Source: Clostridia bacterium
Lineage (GTDB): Bacteria > Bacillota_A > Clostridia > UBA1212
Assembly (NCBI GenBank): GCA_017464985.1
Contig: JAFTXL010000076.1
Coordinates: 1-6,435, forward strand
Length of the DNA: 6,435 nt
Reading direction: 5' to 3'
Numbering within the stretch: position 1 is the stretch's first letter; each line of letters starts with the position of its first letter. Below the pieces are notes generated by a model. That model ran no database searches. It had not been told where the DNA came from and worked only from the letters and a program-made list of their open reading frames with translations. The position numbers were made by a program, and so were the translations under genes. Shown here piece by piece: positions 6,299 to 6,435 of this stretch.

Positions 6299-6352
6299 AC
6301 ATACCGCTCGTGAGATTGGGCAGTAACGTTTGTAAATCTGCTCGCAGTATGT
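6299..6352. repeat. imperfect two-part inverted repeat upstream of the rightward promoter
   Basis: ACATAC (6299-6304) matches GTATGT (6347-6352), and inside it GGGCAG (6318-6323) can pair with CTGCTC (6338-6343) with one G-T pair, around a 14-base loop. The unequal internal arms make it a weak structure. It also contains the small palindrome CTGC-TC-GCAG (6338-6347), 12 bases before the -35 box, an operator-like position. May be chance. Confidence 0.35.
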
Positions 6353-6359
6353 GCCTTTA

Positions 6360-6388
6360 TTGAAAATGAAACGGTTAGATGATATAAT
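6360..6388 (+). promoter_or_regulatory. near-consensus sigma-A promoter
   Basis: TTGAAA (6360-6365) and TATAAT (6383-6388) are separated by exactly 17 bases. Transcription would start near 6394-6396, at the edge of the ribosome binding site AAAGGAGA (6395-6402), so the leader of the next gene would be only about 14 bases. It is the clearest promoter in the window. Confidence 0.85.
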
Positions 6389-6408
6389 AAATCTAAAGGA
6401 GAACGAAA

Positions 6409-6435
6409 ATGATTGATTTTAACACCATGCAGGAA
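6409..6435 (+). CDS. start of a rightward gene, nine codons only
   Basis: ATG 6409 follows AAAGGAG (6395-6401) by seven bases and a strong promoter by 20 bases, so the start is well supported. The visible residues are MIDFNTMQE and the frame runs off the window. This N-terminus resembles small clostridial cupin-domain proteins that begin M-I-D-F, but nine residues cannot establish a family, and this is only a weak impression. Confidence 0.7.

Larger units (their letters stand above)
6063..6408. other. divergent intergenic region
   Basis: This 346-base AT-rich gap separates the leftward deacylase group from a rightward gene. It contains the deacylase ribosome site (AAGGAG), a leftward -10 element, two inverted repeats, and a strong rightward promoter, each listed separately. 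No open frame with a ribosome site, tRNA, known riboswitch fold or CRISPR-like repeat is visible. Confidence 0.7.

Overview
The window looks like a piece of a low-to-medium-GC Firmicutes chromosome, most likely a Clostridia member of the gut Ruminococcaceae/Oscillospiraceae kind. The reasons are strong AGGAGG-type ribosome binding sites, sigma-A promoters, AT-rich gaps, a separate-subunit (archaeal-type) glutamate synthase, and a glutamine synthetase paired with an ANTAR regulator. The taxonomic guess is inference from gene content and style, not from a marker gene.

Positions 1-3898, + strand: the 3' part of an ammonium-assimilation operon. It begins with the last 22 codons of a 4Fe-4S ferredoxin-type protein, overlapping by 4 nt an FAD/NAD(P)-dependent oxidoreductase. 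One base later comes a stand-alone GXGXG (glutamate synthase alpha C-terminal domain) protein, then a compact type I glutamine synthetase, then an ANTAR-domain regulator with a degenerate receiver. The glutaminase and FMN synthase subunits of the glutamate synthase would be expected just upstream of the window. Together the genes would run the GS-GOGAT cycle: NAD(P)H passes electrons through the FAD protein and ferredoxin to the synthase, while the synthetase makes glutamine. The ANTAR protein would control transcripts of this or related nitrogen genes by antitermination.

Positions 3917-6062, - strand: a convergent, tightly spaced group read from right to left. It encodes a YbaK/EbsC-type Cys-tRNA(Pro) deacylase, a small acidic protein with a TPR-like segment, an aminoglycoside 3'-phosphotransferase-like gene broken by a one-base deletion, and a GNAT acetyltransferase. 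The small protein has no normal start codon beside its perfect ribosome binding site; an ATA sits exactly where an ATG would be expected.

Positions 6063-6408: a 346-base divergent intergenic region with a -10 element for the leftward group, a perfect 12-13 bp inverted repeat, a second imperfect inverted repeat, and a near-consensus sigma-A promoter (TTGAAA-17-TATAAT) for a rightward gene, of which only nine codons are present (from 6409).

The most notable points are: the GS/GOGAT/ANTAR operon, whose synthetase lacks the usual C-terminal tail and the feedback-sensing arginine and whose regulator lacks phosphorylation residues; the one-base lesion in the phosphotransferase gene; and the ATA/TAA overlap before the small protein. 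I see no clear evidence of a wholly new system.
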